Assembly (NCBI GenBank): GCA_937921505.1
Contig: CAKZUB010000044.1
Location: 81,167-145,166, forward strand
Direction of reading: 5' to 3'
DNA: 64,000 nt
Source of the DNA: an uncultured Clostridia bacterium
GTDB taxonomy: Bacteria > Bacillota > Clostridia > Lachnospirales > Cellulosilyticaceae
The position numbers and the translations under genes were made by a program. This document shows positions 27,237-36,196 of the stretch, one piece after another; positions within the stretch are counted from its first letter, which is position 1, and every line of letters begins with the position of its first letter. The notes under the pieces are model-generated. The model searched no databases and was not told the origin of the DNA. It saw only the letters and a list, made by a program, of their open reading frames with translations.

Positions 27237-27264
27237 TGATATTTCTTTCGAATTGTTGATATTT
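27237..27264 (-). promoter_or_regulatory. TGATATTT tandem repeat, candidate YesN3 operator
   Basis: TGATATTT occurs at 27237-27244 and 27257-27264, a 20-bp period. On the minus strand the proximal copy is immediately followed by TTTCAA, a -35-like element, then 17 bases and a perfect TATAAT before the system 3 binding-protein gene. Confidence 0.55.
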
Positions 27265-27278
27265 TATTAACAGTGCTT

Positions 27279-28877
27279 TTAAAAATGATTTGGCGAACTG
27301 CCAGTTATCTTTTTAAACACTCTGCTAAAATGTTCAACATTTGCATAACCTACTTGTTCACTTATTTCATACATTTTGAGATTAGTATGATGTATAAGAT
27401 CTTTTGCCTTTTCTATCCTTACCTTCGTTAAATATTCTTTAAAGTTCATATGTACTTCCTTAGAAAATAAAGTGCTTAAATGAGTAGTACTCACTTCTAC
27501 ATAATCACTTACTTGAACTAAACTCAACTTTTTATTGGAGTAATGTGTATTGATAAACTTTAAAGCTTTAATAATTGTTCTATTCTTTTTCGTAGCTATT
27601 GTCCGGCTTAGCTTATCAAATAAATGAAATACTATTTGCTTAACATAGTTACTTATTTCCTCTAATGTTTCAAGTGTGATGACTTTTTCGTAAAAATCTG
27701 AATCATCAATATACCCTCTTAATTCTTCTTCTCCTATTTCATTAAGATACCTTCCTATAATAAATATAAGCTCCATATAAAAAGGATAGGCTTGATTAAT
27801 ATGTTCTAATTTTAAATGGTAAATATATTTAAAAATCTGTTCAAGTTCTTGCTCTAACTTTTCCTTATCCATAATTTTCAAAGCCTTTGTAATCTTATCT
27901 TCCTTATCTATTCTTGCTAAGTTATGTACTTGGTTATAATCCCTGGCATCTTCAGCAAAAATATTTCTGCCCTTGCCTAATATAAATCTTAAATTGGCAT
28001 ATGCTTTTGCCTCATCCGCACAACATTTAATTTTACCTATACCTGGATAAATATTACTAACACCTACTGTTATACTGGTGTTAATATAATTTCTCACAAC
28101 ATATCGTATACTCTCTAATAGCTCATTTAACTCACGCTTAATATGTGCTATACTTACCTCTTCAAAGCATACTATGAGAAAATATTCATCTGCTGCTATA
28201 CTTACTACTTCACTTTTCGCTCTATTTTTAAGCCCTTGCTGTAAAGAATGGTTCATAGAATTCATGAACATACCAAGCGAGTGCTCTGTATATTTATCTA
28301 CAATGTGTTTATAATCATCTACTAATACTTGACAAACCACTATATTACCCTGTAGTAGGAGTTTGATCCCTAACTCCTCAAAAGAGTACCTTTGATCCTC
28401 TATCTCTCCTACTAAAAGGAGATCCTTCAAGTACCTTTCTTTCATGATTTCAAAATCTTCATTTGCTCTTTTACTCTTTTTATCTAAAATACTATGTTTT
28501 TGACGCTTACTAACCACCTGATTAAACGTGTTTATAAGGCTATCTGGGGTCATTTCTGACTTCAAAATATAATCCTCTACACCTAGTTTAAAAGCTTGCC
28601 TTACAAGTTTATAATCATTGTACCCACTTAAAGCTATTACAGGTATAGTTTCATTCATCTCTTTAAGTTCAGTTAAGAGTTCAATCCCATCCATTATAGG
28701 CATATTAATATCCGTCACAATCAAATCTATGTCTGGTGTTTCTGCTAGTAATTTCAATGCTTGTTTACCATGAGACGCTTCTAGTTGTATATCAAATCCA
28801 TGTGTATCCCAATTTACTAGTGACTTTATTGCAATCCTTACTAAAGGTTCATCATCTATAATCATAACTCTATACAT
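27279..28877 (-). CDS. YesN-type AraC-family response regulator (system 3)
   Basis: Regulator of 532 residues: receiver domain (IDDE, LIVTDINMPIMDGIE with the phosphoacceptor Asp, LSGYND, and Lys in YILKSE), a long linker, and an AraC domain (THLSTLFSKEVHM, then EHFSRVFKKITG). AAGGAGG precedes the ATG. Its start overlaps the kinase gene by 16 bases, so the pair is coupled. Confidence 0.9.
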   Translation of the reverse strand: MYRVMIIDDEPLVRIAIKSLVNWDTHGFDIQLEASHGKQALKLLAETPDIDLIVTDINMPIMDGIELLTELKEMNETIPVIALSGYNDYKLVRQAFKLGVEDYILKSEMTPDSLINTFNQVVSKRQKHSILDKKSKRANEDFEIMKERYLKDLLLVGEIEDQRYSFEELGIKLLLQGNIVVCQVLVDDYKHIVDKYTEHSLGMFMNSMNHSLQQGLKNRAKSEVVSIAADEYFLIVCFEEVSIAHIKRELNELLESIRYVVRNYINTSITVGVSNIYPGIGKIKCCADEAKAYANLRFILGKGRNIFAEDARDYNQVHNLARIDKEDKITKALKIMDKEKLEQELEQIFKYIYHLKLEHINQAYPFYMELIFIIGRYLNEIGEEELRGYIDDSDFYEKVITLETLEEISNYVKQIVFHLFDKLSRTIATKKNRTIIKALKFINTHYSNKKLSLVQVSDYVEVSTTHLSTLFSKEVHMNFKEYLTKVRIEKAKDLIHHTNLKMYEISEQVGYANVEHFSRVFKKITGSSPNHF

Positions 28878-30598
28878 ACTGCATCCTCCTTGTTATTTTG
28901 TAATAACGGTAACCGCATGCTAACCTTTGTATACTCTCCTATTTTGCTCTGTATGGTTATCCCGTATTGCTCACCATGATTAAGCTGAATACGTTTATTG
29001 ACATTACCAACTCCCATGCTAGTAAATCCCTTTTCATTTTTACAATTTTCACTTAATGCTTTATGAATTTGTTCTAATGTCATACCACTACCAATATCTT
29101 TAATTTCAAAAATAACTTCTTTATTGCAAATCCTACCTTTAACCGCTATGTAACCTTTAGTTTCGCTGTTGCAAACACCATGTAATATTGCATTTTCTAC
29201 AATAGGTTGTAAAAGCAAATGCAAAATATATGATTCTTCTAATTCTGGCTCTATGTCAAAACTCACATCAAATTCACCTGCATACCTAATTTTCATGATA
29301 TCAACATAACTCTTTAAATTGTCTAATTCTTCTTTTATTTGAATGTACTTTCCCTTTTTTCCAAATGACGCGTTTAATAATTTAATAAGAGCTTCTGTCA
29401 TATGACTTATATTATCTACCTTGGCAATCATAGCCATAAAGCGAATAGCATTTAAGGTATTAGATAAAAAATGGGGATTAATCTGAGATTGCAAAACTTC
29501 TATTTCAGCTTTATTTCTTTCTCTTTCTTTCTTACCTTTCTCAATAATTAAATTATTAATTTCATAAACCATCTTATTAAAAGCCTTTCCTAATTTACTA
29601 ATTTCCTTATTGGTATTTAAGATGATAGTAGTGGTAAAATCGCCCTTTTCTACTTGTCCCATCTTATCCATTAGTTTTTTAATAGGATTTAAAATATCTT
29701 TAAAGTAAAAGATAGAAAAGCCTATAAATAGAAATATTAAGCTAAGAAACATTAAATTGAGATATCTATTAATTACCTTTACATCTCTCGTTATATAATT
29801 ATATTCCACTAAACTTACTACCTTCCAGTTTACTTTTTGAATGGGGGCAGTTGTAATAAGCTTATCCGCATTAACCTGTAATTTTTGATTTATCATTTCT
29901 TTATCATTAGCCATTACAATCTTATTATCTTCATCTGTGATAAGAATATCTCCTTTATTCTTAAAAGGTTCATTAGTATAATAAACATTCGGGATATTAC
30001 TCTTGAATGCTACGAAAATAACTTCTATCTTACTATTTTTTGTAAAAGTCTTAGGGGCTAGAGCTATAGAAATAATATTCTTGTAACTATTACTGTTTAA
30101 AATCCCTGGTGCCATATTGAGAACAGCTAGAATATTAGGTTGCTTCTTTACATTTTGATACCAATCCATTTTACGTATATGTATCTCCTCTATTATCAAG
30201 GTATTCTTATAAATGTAAGCCCCTCCATCTTTTAAAAAAAATACTACAGAGGCAACTTCATTATTAAAATTAAATAGATAATTAAGACTATAATCTATTT
30301 GCTTGGAAATCTGAAATTTTTCGTTCATATCCTGTGTACTTCCCCACTTATTTACAAGATCATTGATTATATTATCATTATATAAAGTAGATGCAGCAAG
30401 AGAGGCTCGTTTGATATCAGACTCTAGGTTGTCTGCCACTTGTAGTACAAGCTGATTAAGGTTATAGGATGCATTTCTTAATAAAATATCTTTAAATATT
30501 TTACTTGTTATTAAATTAATACTAATAATAGGTATAACTAATATCAATATGAATGCCCTAAAATATTTAAATCTCATACTATGTATCTTATTTTTCAT
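28862..30598 (-). CDS. YesM-type sensor histidine kinase (system 3)
   Basis: Sensor kinase of 578 residues: helix near 15-30, extracellular sensor region, second helix near 275-300 (LNLMFLSLIFLFIGFSIFYF), HAMP, phosphoacceptor motif QINPHFLSNTLNA (Ser where the other two kinases have Tyr), N-box ENAILHG. The HATPase G-box is GSGM. First gene of its two-gene operon. Confidence 0.9.
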   Translation of the reverse strand: MKNKIHSMRFKYFRAFILILVIPIISINLITSKIFKDILLRNASYNLNQLVLQVADNLESDIKRASLAASTLYNDNIINDLVNKWGSTQDMNEKFQISKQIDYSLNYLFNFNNEVASVVFFLKDGGAYIYKNTLIIEEIHIRKMDWYQNVKKQPNILAVLNMAPGILNSNSYKNIISIALAPKTFTKNSKIEVIFVAFKSNIPNVYYTNEPFKNKGDILITDEDNKIVMANDKEMINQKLQVNADKLITTAPIQKVNWKVVSLVEYNYITRDVKVINRYLNLMFLSLIFLFIGFSIFYFKDILNPIKKLMDKMGQVEKGDFTTTIILNTNKEISKLGKAFNKMVYEINNLIIEKGKKERERNKAEIEVLQSQINPHFLSNTLNAIRFMAMIAKVDNISHMTEALIKLLNASFGKKGKYIQIKEELDNLKSYVDIMKIRYAGEFDVSFDIEPELEESYILHLLLQPIVENAILHGVCNSETKGYIAVKGRICNKEVIFEIKDIGSGMTLEQIHKALSENCKNEKGFTSMGVGNVNKRIQLNHGEQYGITIQSKIGEYTKVSMRLPLLQNNKEDAVCIEL

Positions 30599-30682
30599 AA
30601 TACATCATCCCTTATCTGTTAAAATTTCTTCAAATTATTACATATATTATATATTAAGCAAGACAAATTTACTAATGTTAGA

Positions 30683-30732
30683 ACATCAAAAAAGGCTATC
30701 CTCCCCTTAAGGAAAATAGCCTTTTTTGATGT
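30683..30732. terminator. Strong bidirectional terminator after cstA
   Basis: ACATCAAAAAAGGCTAT (30683-30699) and ATAGCCTTTTTTGATGT (30716-30732) are perfect 17-base reverse complements, with A- and T-runs inside the arms. It starts 2 bases beyond the cstA stop on the minus strand. Confidence 0.9.
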
Positions 30733-30733
30733 C

Positions 30734-32152
30734 TTAAATATTTTTACCTGTATCATGAGTAATTGTTTTATTTGTTACAGACGCTTTATACATAAACCAT
30801 AAGAATGCCCCAACTGCTGCTATAATACCTACTGGATAACCGATGCTCTCAGCTAATTTCAAGCCTTCTGGAGCAACAATGATATAAGTTACAGTTACAG
30901 CTGTCATAAAAGCTGCTGGCAAAGAACAAATATAATGAAAACGTTTATTGTGTACTAAATAACTTGCTGCTGCCCAGAGCATAACCATTGCAAGTGTTTG
31001 ATTCGCCCAAGCAAAGTACCTCCAGATGATCGCAAAATCGATAAAGCATAGTGCAATCCCTATTACAAAGAGTGGTATAGCAATAATGAAACGACTGCTG
31101 ATTTTTGCTTGTTTAAATTTGAGTGCATCTGCAATAGCGAGTCGTGCACTTCTAAATGCGGTATCACCAGATGTGATTGGACAAGCAACTACTCCAAGAA
31201 GTGCTAAGATCCCTCCGAACCCACCAAGAAGTGATACTGAAATCGTATTAACTACAACTGCTGCTGCTCCAGCTTCTGATAAGGCTTTAGTAGTACCAAA
31301 GAACGCCATCGCTGCTGCTGCCCATATTAAAGCGATAACGCCTTCTGTAATCATAGCTCCATAGAATACTTTACGCCCTTGACTTTCTTTAGAAATACAT
31401 CGTGCCATAATAGGTGATTGTGTGGCGTGGAATCCGCTAATAGCTCCACAAGCAATAGTAATAAAGAGGTAAGGGAAAATACCTTTTCCTGTTGGATGTA
31501 AGTTAGTAAATTGAATTTCTGGAATAGCATAACCTTTAAAAATGATTCCTAAAATAATACCTACTGCCATAATAAGTAAAGAGGCTCCAAATACTGGATA
31601 AATCTTAGTAATAATCTTATCTATAGGTAGTACTGTTGCTAATAAATAGTAGACAATAATTACGCCAACCCATGCAAGCCTTGGTATCCCTGTCATATTT
31701 TCAAGTAATCCTGCAGGTCCATTTACAAAAACAACACCTACTAGAATAAGTAAAACAACTGAGAATATACGCATCACATTTTTAGCTGATGTGCCAAGAT
31801 AATGTCCCACAATCTCTCCAACTGTTTCACCACTGTGGCGAACTGAAAGCATCCCAGCAAAATAATCATGTGTTGCACCTGCAAAAATTGAACCAAGTAC
31901 AATCCATAGGAAAGCCGATGGTCCCCAATAGGCTCCAGCTACAGCCCCAAAAATTGGACCAAGTCCCGCAATATTAAGAAACTGAATGAGAAATGCCTTT
32001 CCAGTTTTAACAGGAACAAAATCTACGCCATCTGCCATCGTAGTAGCAGGTGTTTCCCTGCTATCATCCATACCAAATATTTTTTCTACTAGCTTACCAT
32101 AAAACATATACCCCAATATAAGAGCAACAATAGAAAGTACAAAAGAAATCAT
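30734..32152 (-). CDS. cstA: CstA/BtsT-family transporter
   Basis: Polytopic membrane protein of 472 residues from the carbon-starvation CstA family. E. coli CstA and BtsT (YjiY) import pyruvate or peptides; this is the shorter form, about 230 residues less than E. coli CstA (about 700). Visible family segments are GPIFGAVAGAYWGPSAFLWI, FAGATHDYFAGMLSVRHSG, GFHATQSPIMARC and GDTAFRSARLAIAD. Start at 32152 is set by AGGAGGGG 7 bases upstream; TTG at 32167 lies in that site's upstream side. It lies directly downstream of a LytS/LytTR pair, as btsT relates to btsSR, so pyruvate uptake is a fair guess. Confidence 0.88.
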   Translation of the reverse strand: MISFVLSIVALILGYMFYGKLVEKIFGMDDSRETPATTMADGVDFVPVKTGKAFLIQFLNIAGLGPIFGAVAGAYWGPSAFLWIVLGSIFAGATHDYFAGMLSVRHSGETVGEIVGHYLGTSAKNVMRIFSVVLLILVGVVFVNGPAGLLENMTGIPRLAWVGVIIVYYLLATVLPIDKIITKIYPVFGASLLIMAVGIILGIIFKGYAIPEIQFTNLHPTGKGIFPYLFITIACGAISGFHATQSPIMARCISKESQGRKVFYGAMITEGVIALIWAAAAMAFFGTTKALSEAGAAAVVVNTISVSLLGGFGGILALLGVVACPITSGDTAFRSARLAIADALKFKQAKISSRFIIAIPLFVIGIALCFIDFAIIWRYFAWANQTLAMVMLWAAASYLVHNKRFHYICSLPAAFMTAVTVTYIIVAPEGLKLAESIGYPVGIIAAVGAFLWFMYKASVTNKTITHDTGKNI

Positions 32153-32250
32153 AATACCCCTCCTCAAGCGTTTTAGTGTTAATATGGTTATATCTTATAC
32201 TAATACTAAAGATTTGGGGGATTTTAAGGCTAAAATGCAAAAACCAAGAG

Positions 32251-32280
32251 GTGAAAGGTTGTCATTTATCACCAAACGGT
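32251..32280 (-). promoter_or_regulatory. LytTR-type operator upstream of cstA
   Basis: On the minus strand ACCGTTTGG (32280-32272) fits the LytTR half-site consensus [TA][AC][CA]GTTN[AG][TG] at all positions. ACCTTTCAC (32259-32251) is an imperfect second copy after a 12-base spacer, the spacing known for LytTR regulators. It is about 100 bases before the cstA start; the likely promoter (TATAAG near 32199) has no good -35, consistent with activation. Confidence 0.6.
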
Positions 32281-32306
32281 TACGCCCTACTCCTAAATAT
32301 TTGTTA

Positions 32307-33065
32307 CTATTTAATATACATTAATGCTTTAAACACCTTAGTATTTCTTCTGCTGATAGGGACTTCTTCGCTACATCCTTGAAATTTAACAGCATACGTA
32401 TTATTAAACCAAGGGATAACCTCTGAAACAGCATCTAGTCTAATGATGTAACTTCTATGACATCTAAAGAAAATCTGTTCATCTAATTGACTTTCAAGTT
32501 CTGTCAATGTATCTGATGTCATAAAGCGTTCTTTATGTGTAATTATAGTTGTTTCGTTCTCATTTGTTGTACAAAACAAAATATCATTCTTATGAATCAG
32601 ATAAATACGATCATTTTTCCATACCGGTAAGCGATCATGCTTTTTAGGATTTCGCACTACACTTAGCATGTCGCGAATAGGTATAAGGCTTTGTTGTTTT
32701 TGCTGAAGATGTTCTTCTATACGCTTTATGGTTGTTGATAAGCGTTCTTCTGTAAGAGGTTTTAAAACATAATCAATAGCATGTATTTCAAAAGCTTGTA
32801 CTGCATACTCATCATAAGCTGTAGCAAATACAATAAGGGGTGGCTTAGTTAGCTTCATTAACATTTGGGCAAGTACAAATCCATCCATCTCTGGCATAGA
32901 AATATCTAAAAACACTACATCTACAGATGTCTTAGAAATAGCTTCTAGTGCCAATACAGGGTCTGTAAAAATATCAACCACTTGTACTTCTTCATAAGAC
33001 TTAAGCATATAGGCTAGTTCATCTACCGCCGGTTTCTCATCATCTACTACTATGATTTTAATCAT
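32307..33065 (-). CDS. LytTR-family response regulator
   Basis: Regulator of 252 residues: receiver domain (VDDE, VVFLDISMPEMDGF with the phosphoacceptor Asp, ATAYDEY, LKPL) and C-terminal LytTR domain (NDILFCTTNENETTIITH, FFRCHRSYIIRLDAV). Overlaps its kinase gene by 8 bases. It probably binds the repeat at 32251-32280 and drives cstA; BtsR and YpdB are characterised relatives in E. coli. Confidence 0.9.
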   Translation of the reverse strand: MIKIIVVDDEKPAVDELAYMLKSYEEVQVVDIFTDPVLALEAISKTSVDVVFLDISMPEMDGFVLAQMLMKLTKPPLIVFATAYDEYAVQAFEIHAIDYVLKPLTEERLSTTIKRIEEHLQQKQQSLIPIRDMLSVVRNPKKHDRLPVWKNDRIYLIHKNDILFCTTNENETTIITHKERFMTSDTLTELESQLDEQIFFRCHRSYIIRLDAVSEVIPWFNNTYAVKFQGCSEEVPISRRNTKVFKALMYIK

Positions 33066-34749
33066 CTGTTTTCACCCCTTGAGGAAAGATTATCGTAACA
33101 CACGTTCCACTATCTGGCCAACTCTCAATGACAAGGGATGTGCCATAAATACTTTTAAGACGATTGTTAACATTTCTAATACCAATACCTGAGTCTAAGT
33201 CATTCCCTTTTAATATGCTCTGTATTTTTTCTTCAGTCATACCTATACCATTATCTTTAATTTGAATATAAACAGCATTATCTTCTTTATGAGCATGTAT
33301 TTCTAGCCTACCACCTTTTTGGGTAGTCATGAGTCCATGTTTAAGTGCATTTTCTACTATAGGCTGCAAAATAAGTGGGGGTACTTGGCACTCTATATTT
33401 TCTTCTACATCATAAACTACTTCTAATCTTTCTGAAAACCTAGCCTGTTCAATACTTAGGTAACTTTCAATATGTTTAAACTCTTGTGCAAGTGGAATAA
33501 ATTCGCCCGTTGTTTTAAAACTTGTTCTTAAATAATAGCTAAGCTGCATCAATAGTTCCCTTGCCTTCAGTGCATCTGTTCTGCAAAAAGAAACGATGGT
33601 ATTGAGCGCATTAAACAGAAAATGGGGTTGAATTTGTGCTTGTAGTGCCTTGAGCTCTGCTTTATTTAGTAGCTCCTTTTGATAAAAAATCTGACTAAGC
33701 TCTAACTGCGTAGAAAAAAGATGTCCAAGTCCTTTTGCAAGCTCTATATCCAAAGAAGTAATACTGTTTTCAATACATTTATAAAGTTTTAAAGTGCCTA
33801 CAATATTTTCTTTCATAAGTAGTGGTACGACAATAGCAGCTTTTAACTTGCATGATGGATTTTTACACTCAATACCAATCTGATCTTGTGCAATCATATA
33901 CTGTTTGTTGTCTATGGCTTTTTGGGTAATGCTTGTACGAATAACACTACCACTTTTATGATGATCATCTCCCACACCAATATGAGAAAGTATGGACTCT
34001 GTATCTGTAAAGGCAACAGCATCTACCCCAGTTGCATCATAAATGATTTTTGCTGCCGCTTCACAGGATTTCTTATTTAGACCATTTCTTAAAATAGGTA
34101 AAGTTTTGGTTGCTATACTAAGGGCAAGCTGTGCTTTAACCGCCCCAGCTCTTTCATTTTCTTCATAGATTTGCTGAATGAGTAAAATAAAGGTGGCTGT
34201 TCCTAAAGCGTTAATCAAGGTCATTGGCAGAAAAATAAGCTGTACTAAGCTAAGTGCTTGTTCAAAAGGCCTTGAAATAATTAAGATAATAATCATTTGT
34301 AGCGTTTCAATCCAGGCTGCTGCAATAAAACCCCACAGCCACTTATTAGGCTTTGTATCTACATACCTTTTAAAATATCCTGCAATGACTCCCCCCATTA
34401 TAGTAGAGATGCCACATGCTACTGCTGTAAATCTGCCTACGGGTATAACCATACGATGAATCCCTGCAATAAGTCCGGCTCCAATACCCACAGCTGGTCC
34501 ACCAAAAAGCCCTGCTACAACAACCCCTATGGACCGAGAATTTGCAATGGCATCGTTAACAGGAACACCCCAATAAGTCCCTATAATACCCACACTTCCA
34601 AAGATTAATGAAAAAAGCAGCTTATCTTTTAGTGTTAATTTTTCTTTTAAAAGATAGTGCTTAAAAAAATCAGACTTTGAAAGCATAAAAGCTGCTAAGA
34701 CAATAATGCCTAACTTATTAAATAGATTCTGAGATAATTCTACCAACAT
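33058..34749 (-). CDS. LytS-type sensor histidine kinase (5TMR-LYT, GAF)
   Basis: Sensor kinase of 563 residues. Residues 1-190 hold five or six membrane helices of the 5TM-LYT module (GPAVGIGAGLIAGIHRM, characteristic of LytS/BtsS), followed by a GAF-like segment (about 205-345), phosphoacceptor motif QIQPHFLFNALNT, N-box ENALKHG and DNGIGM of the HATPase. BtsS of E. coli, of the same architecture, binds pyruvate. The linkage to cstA supports a similar role. Confidence 0.9.
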   Translation of the reverse strand: MLVELSQNLFNKLGIIVLAAFMLSKSDFFKHYLLKEKLTLKDKLLFSLIFGSVGIIGTYWGVPVNDAIANSRSIGVVVAGLFGGPAVGIGAGLIAGIHRMVIPVGRFTAVACGISTIMGGVIAGYFKRYVDTKPNKWLWGFIAAAWIETLQMIIILIISRPFEQALSLVQLIFLPMTLINALGTATFILLIQQIYEENERAGAVKAQLALSIATKTLPILRNGLNKKSCEAAAKIIYDATGVDAVAFTDTESILSHIGVGDDHHKSGSVIRTSITQKAIDNKQYMIAQDQIGIECKNPSCKLKAAIVVPLLMKENIVGTLKLYKCIENSITSLDIELAKGLGHLFSTQLELSQIFYQKELLNKAELKALQAQIQPHFLFNALNTIVSFCRTDALKARELLMQLSYYLRTSFKTTGEFIPLAQEFKHIESYLSIEQARFSERLEVVYDVEENIECQVPPLILQPIVENALKHGLMTTQKGGRLEIHAHKEDNAVYIQIKDNGIGMTEEKIQSILKGNDLDSGIGIRNVNNRLKSIYGTSLVIESWPDSGTCVTIIFPQGVKTDD

Positions 34750-34873
34750 ATCTTTTTGCCCCCTTTCATAATTCCTTCTCTTATTATACCAAAATTTTAA
34801 TTTTTTTGTTTCTGATAAAAAGAAGTATGCTATATTAATTATAATTACTTAACTAATAGAAAAGGGGAATACT

Positions 34874-35599
34874 ATGAATGATGTTTTAAAACAAATAAAG
34901 AACAGAAAATCAATGCGAGTATTTGAAAATAAGCCTATTACAGATGAAATAAAAAAAGAAATATTAAACGCTGCATTTGAAGCTCCAACAGCAGGTGCAA
35001 TGATGCTTTATAGCATTATTGACATTACCGATCAAGCATTAAAGGAAAAGCTCTCCGTAATATGCGATGATCAACCTTTTATCCAAAAAGCTCCTTTAGT
35101 TCTTATATTCCTTGCTGATTATCAAAGATGGTATGACTCTTTTAACTTTGGTGGTTGTGATCCTAGAACACCTGGTGAAGGCGATATTCTTCTAGCCTGT
35201 GCGGATGCAATAATAGCTGCGCAAAATACAGTAGTGGCTGCTGAGTCTTTAGGCATTGGTTCTTGCTATATTGGTGATATTATTGAAAACTGCGAAGCAC
35301 TTAGAGTGCTATTAGATCTTCCAGATTATGTTTTGCCTGCTGCTATGTTAGTTTATGGGTATCCCGCAGAAGCTCAGAAAAATAGAGTAAAGCCCACTCG
35401 CTTCGAAGAACACTATATAGTCTTTGAAAATAAATATCATAGACTCTCTAAGGAAAAACACCTAGCAATGCATGCTGCAAATAACGAAAACACATCTGAA
35501 GATCTTAAAGCCTTTTGCAAGCGTAAGTATATGTCAGACTTTGCTCTTGAAATGAATAGGTCAGCAGCTGAATACCTCAAAAATTTCAAGTCAAAATAG
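34874..35599 (+). CDS. Nitroreductase-family FMN oxidoreductase
   Basis: Flavoprotein of 241 residues, NfsA/FRP-like nitroreductase. FMN-binding marks are IKNRKSMRVFENKPI at the N-terminus and EAPTAGAMM, plus ESLGIGSCYIGDI in the second half. It would reduce nitro-compounds, quinones or flavin using NAD(P)H in the cytoplasm. GAAAAGGGG precedes the ATG. Single gene with a TATATT-type promoter about 40 bases upstream. Confidence 0.85.
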   Translation: MNDVLKQIKNRKSMRVFENKPITDEIKKEILNAAFEAPTAGAMMLYSIIDITDQALKEKLSVICDDQPFIQKAPLVLIFLADYQRWYDSFNFGGCDPRTPGEGDILLACADAIIAAQNTVVAAESLGIGSCYIGDIIENCEALRVLLDLPDYVLPAAMLVYGYPAEAQKNRVKPTRFEEHYIVFENKYHRLSKEKHLAMHAANNENTSEDLKAFCKRKYMSDFALEMNRSAAEYLKNFKSK

Positions 35600-35719
35600 C
35601 CTATCCTCTATTTTTTATTAATGTGTAGAAATCCGTTTTCTAGCAAAGTGGCTTCTTACTATAATTTAATAGAGTTATTGCTTTTTATGACTTTTACTCC
35701 CTCGTATTATTTGTTTTAT

Positions 35720-35748
35720 TTGAGGCATACTATATCTTGTATGATAAT
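35720..35748 (+). promoter_or_regulatory. Promoter of the DUF2512 gene
   Basis: TTGAGG (35720-35725), 17-base spacer, GATAAT (35743-35748), 23 bases before the ATG at 35772. The rest of the 172-base gap after the nitroreductase gene shows nothing else I can name. Confidence 0.5.
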
Positions 35749-35771
35749 CTATTTCATAAGAAGGTGAAAAA

Positions 35772-36140
35772 ATGAAACACGTTTATGCACTACTCATTAA
35801 ATTTGCCGTAATTGCTATTGTTTTAGAATTTACTATGTTGTTCTTAACTAATTTAAATTTCATAGAAATTCTGTATGTAGCTTTAACTGTGACACTCGTC
35901 GCTTATGTTGTTGGAGATCTTTTAATCCTTCCTCTCTCTAATAATACAGTAGCAACACTTGCTGATGCTGGTCTTGCAGCATTTATCATTTATCTCTACA
36001 ATTTTGCCTGGGTTAATAGTCTAATAACTTTTACGACTGCTATTATTGCAGGTGCCTTAGTAGGTATCGCAGAATGGTTCTTCCATAAATATGTAGCGCA
36101 TCATGTATTTCCAGATCGCGATCTTCATAAGATTCGGTAA
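35772..36140 (+). CDS. DUF2512 (YndM-like) membrane protein
   Basis: Membrane protein of 122 residues with four predicted helices and a short charged tail (HHVFPDRDLHKIR). The segment DLLILPLSNNTVATLADAGLAAF is typical of the DUF2512 family found in spore-forming Firmicutes. Function unknown. AGAAGG precedes the ATG; a strong terminator follows at once, so it is monocistronic. Confidence 0.8.
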   Translation: MKHVYALLIKFAVIAIVLEFTMLFLTNLNFIEILYVALTVTLVAYVVGDLLILPLSNNTVATLADAGLAAFIIYLYNFAWVNSLITFTTAIIAGALVGIAEWFFHKYVAHHVFPDRDLHKIR

Positions 36141-36141
36141 T

Positions 36142-36182
36142 AAAATAGGCTATTCCCCAACTTGTGGGAAATAGCCTATTTT
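36142..36182. terminator. Bidirectional terminator
   Basis: AAAATAGGCTATT (36142-36154) and AATAGCCTATTTT (36170-36182) are exact reverse complements, extended inward by CCC/GGG. It lies between the DUF2512 gene and the converging secreted-protein gene. Confidence 0.88.
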
Positions 36183-36196
36183 ATTATTTATTTCTT

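Noticed and set aside
31026..31364. Plus-strand frame opposite cstA
   Set aside because: It is antisense to membrane-protein code and lacks a ribosome site.
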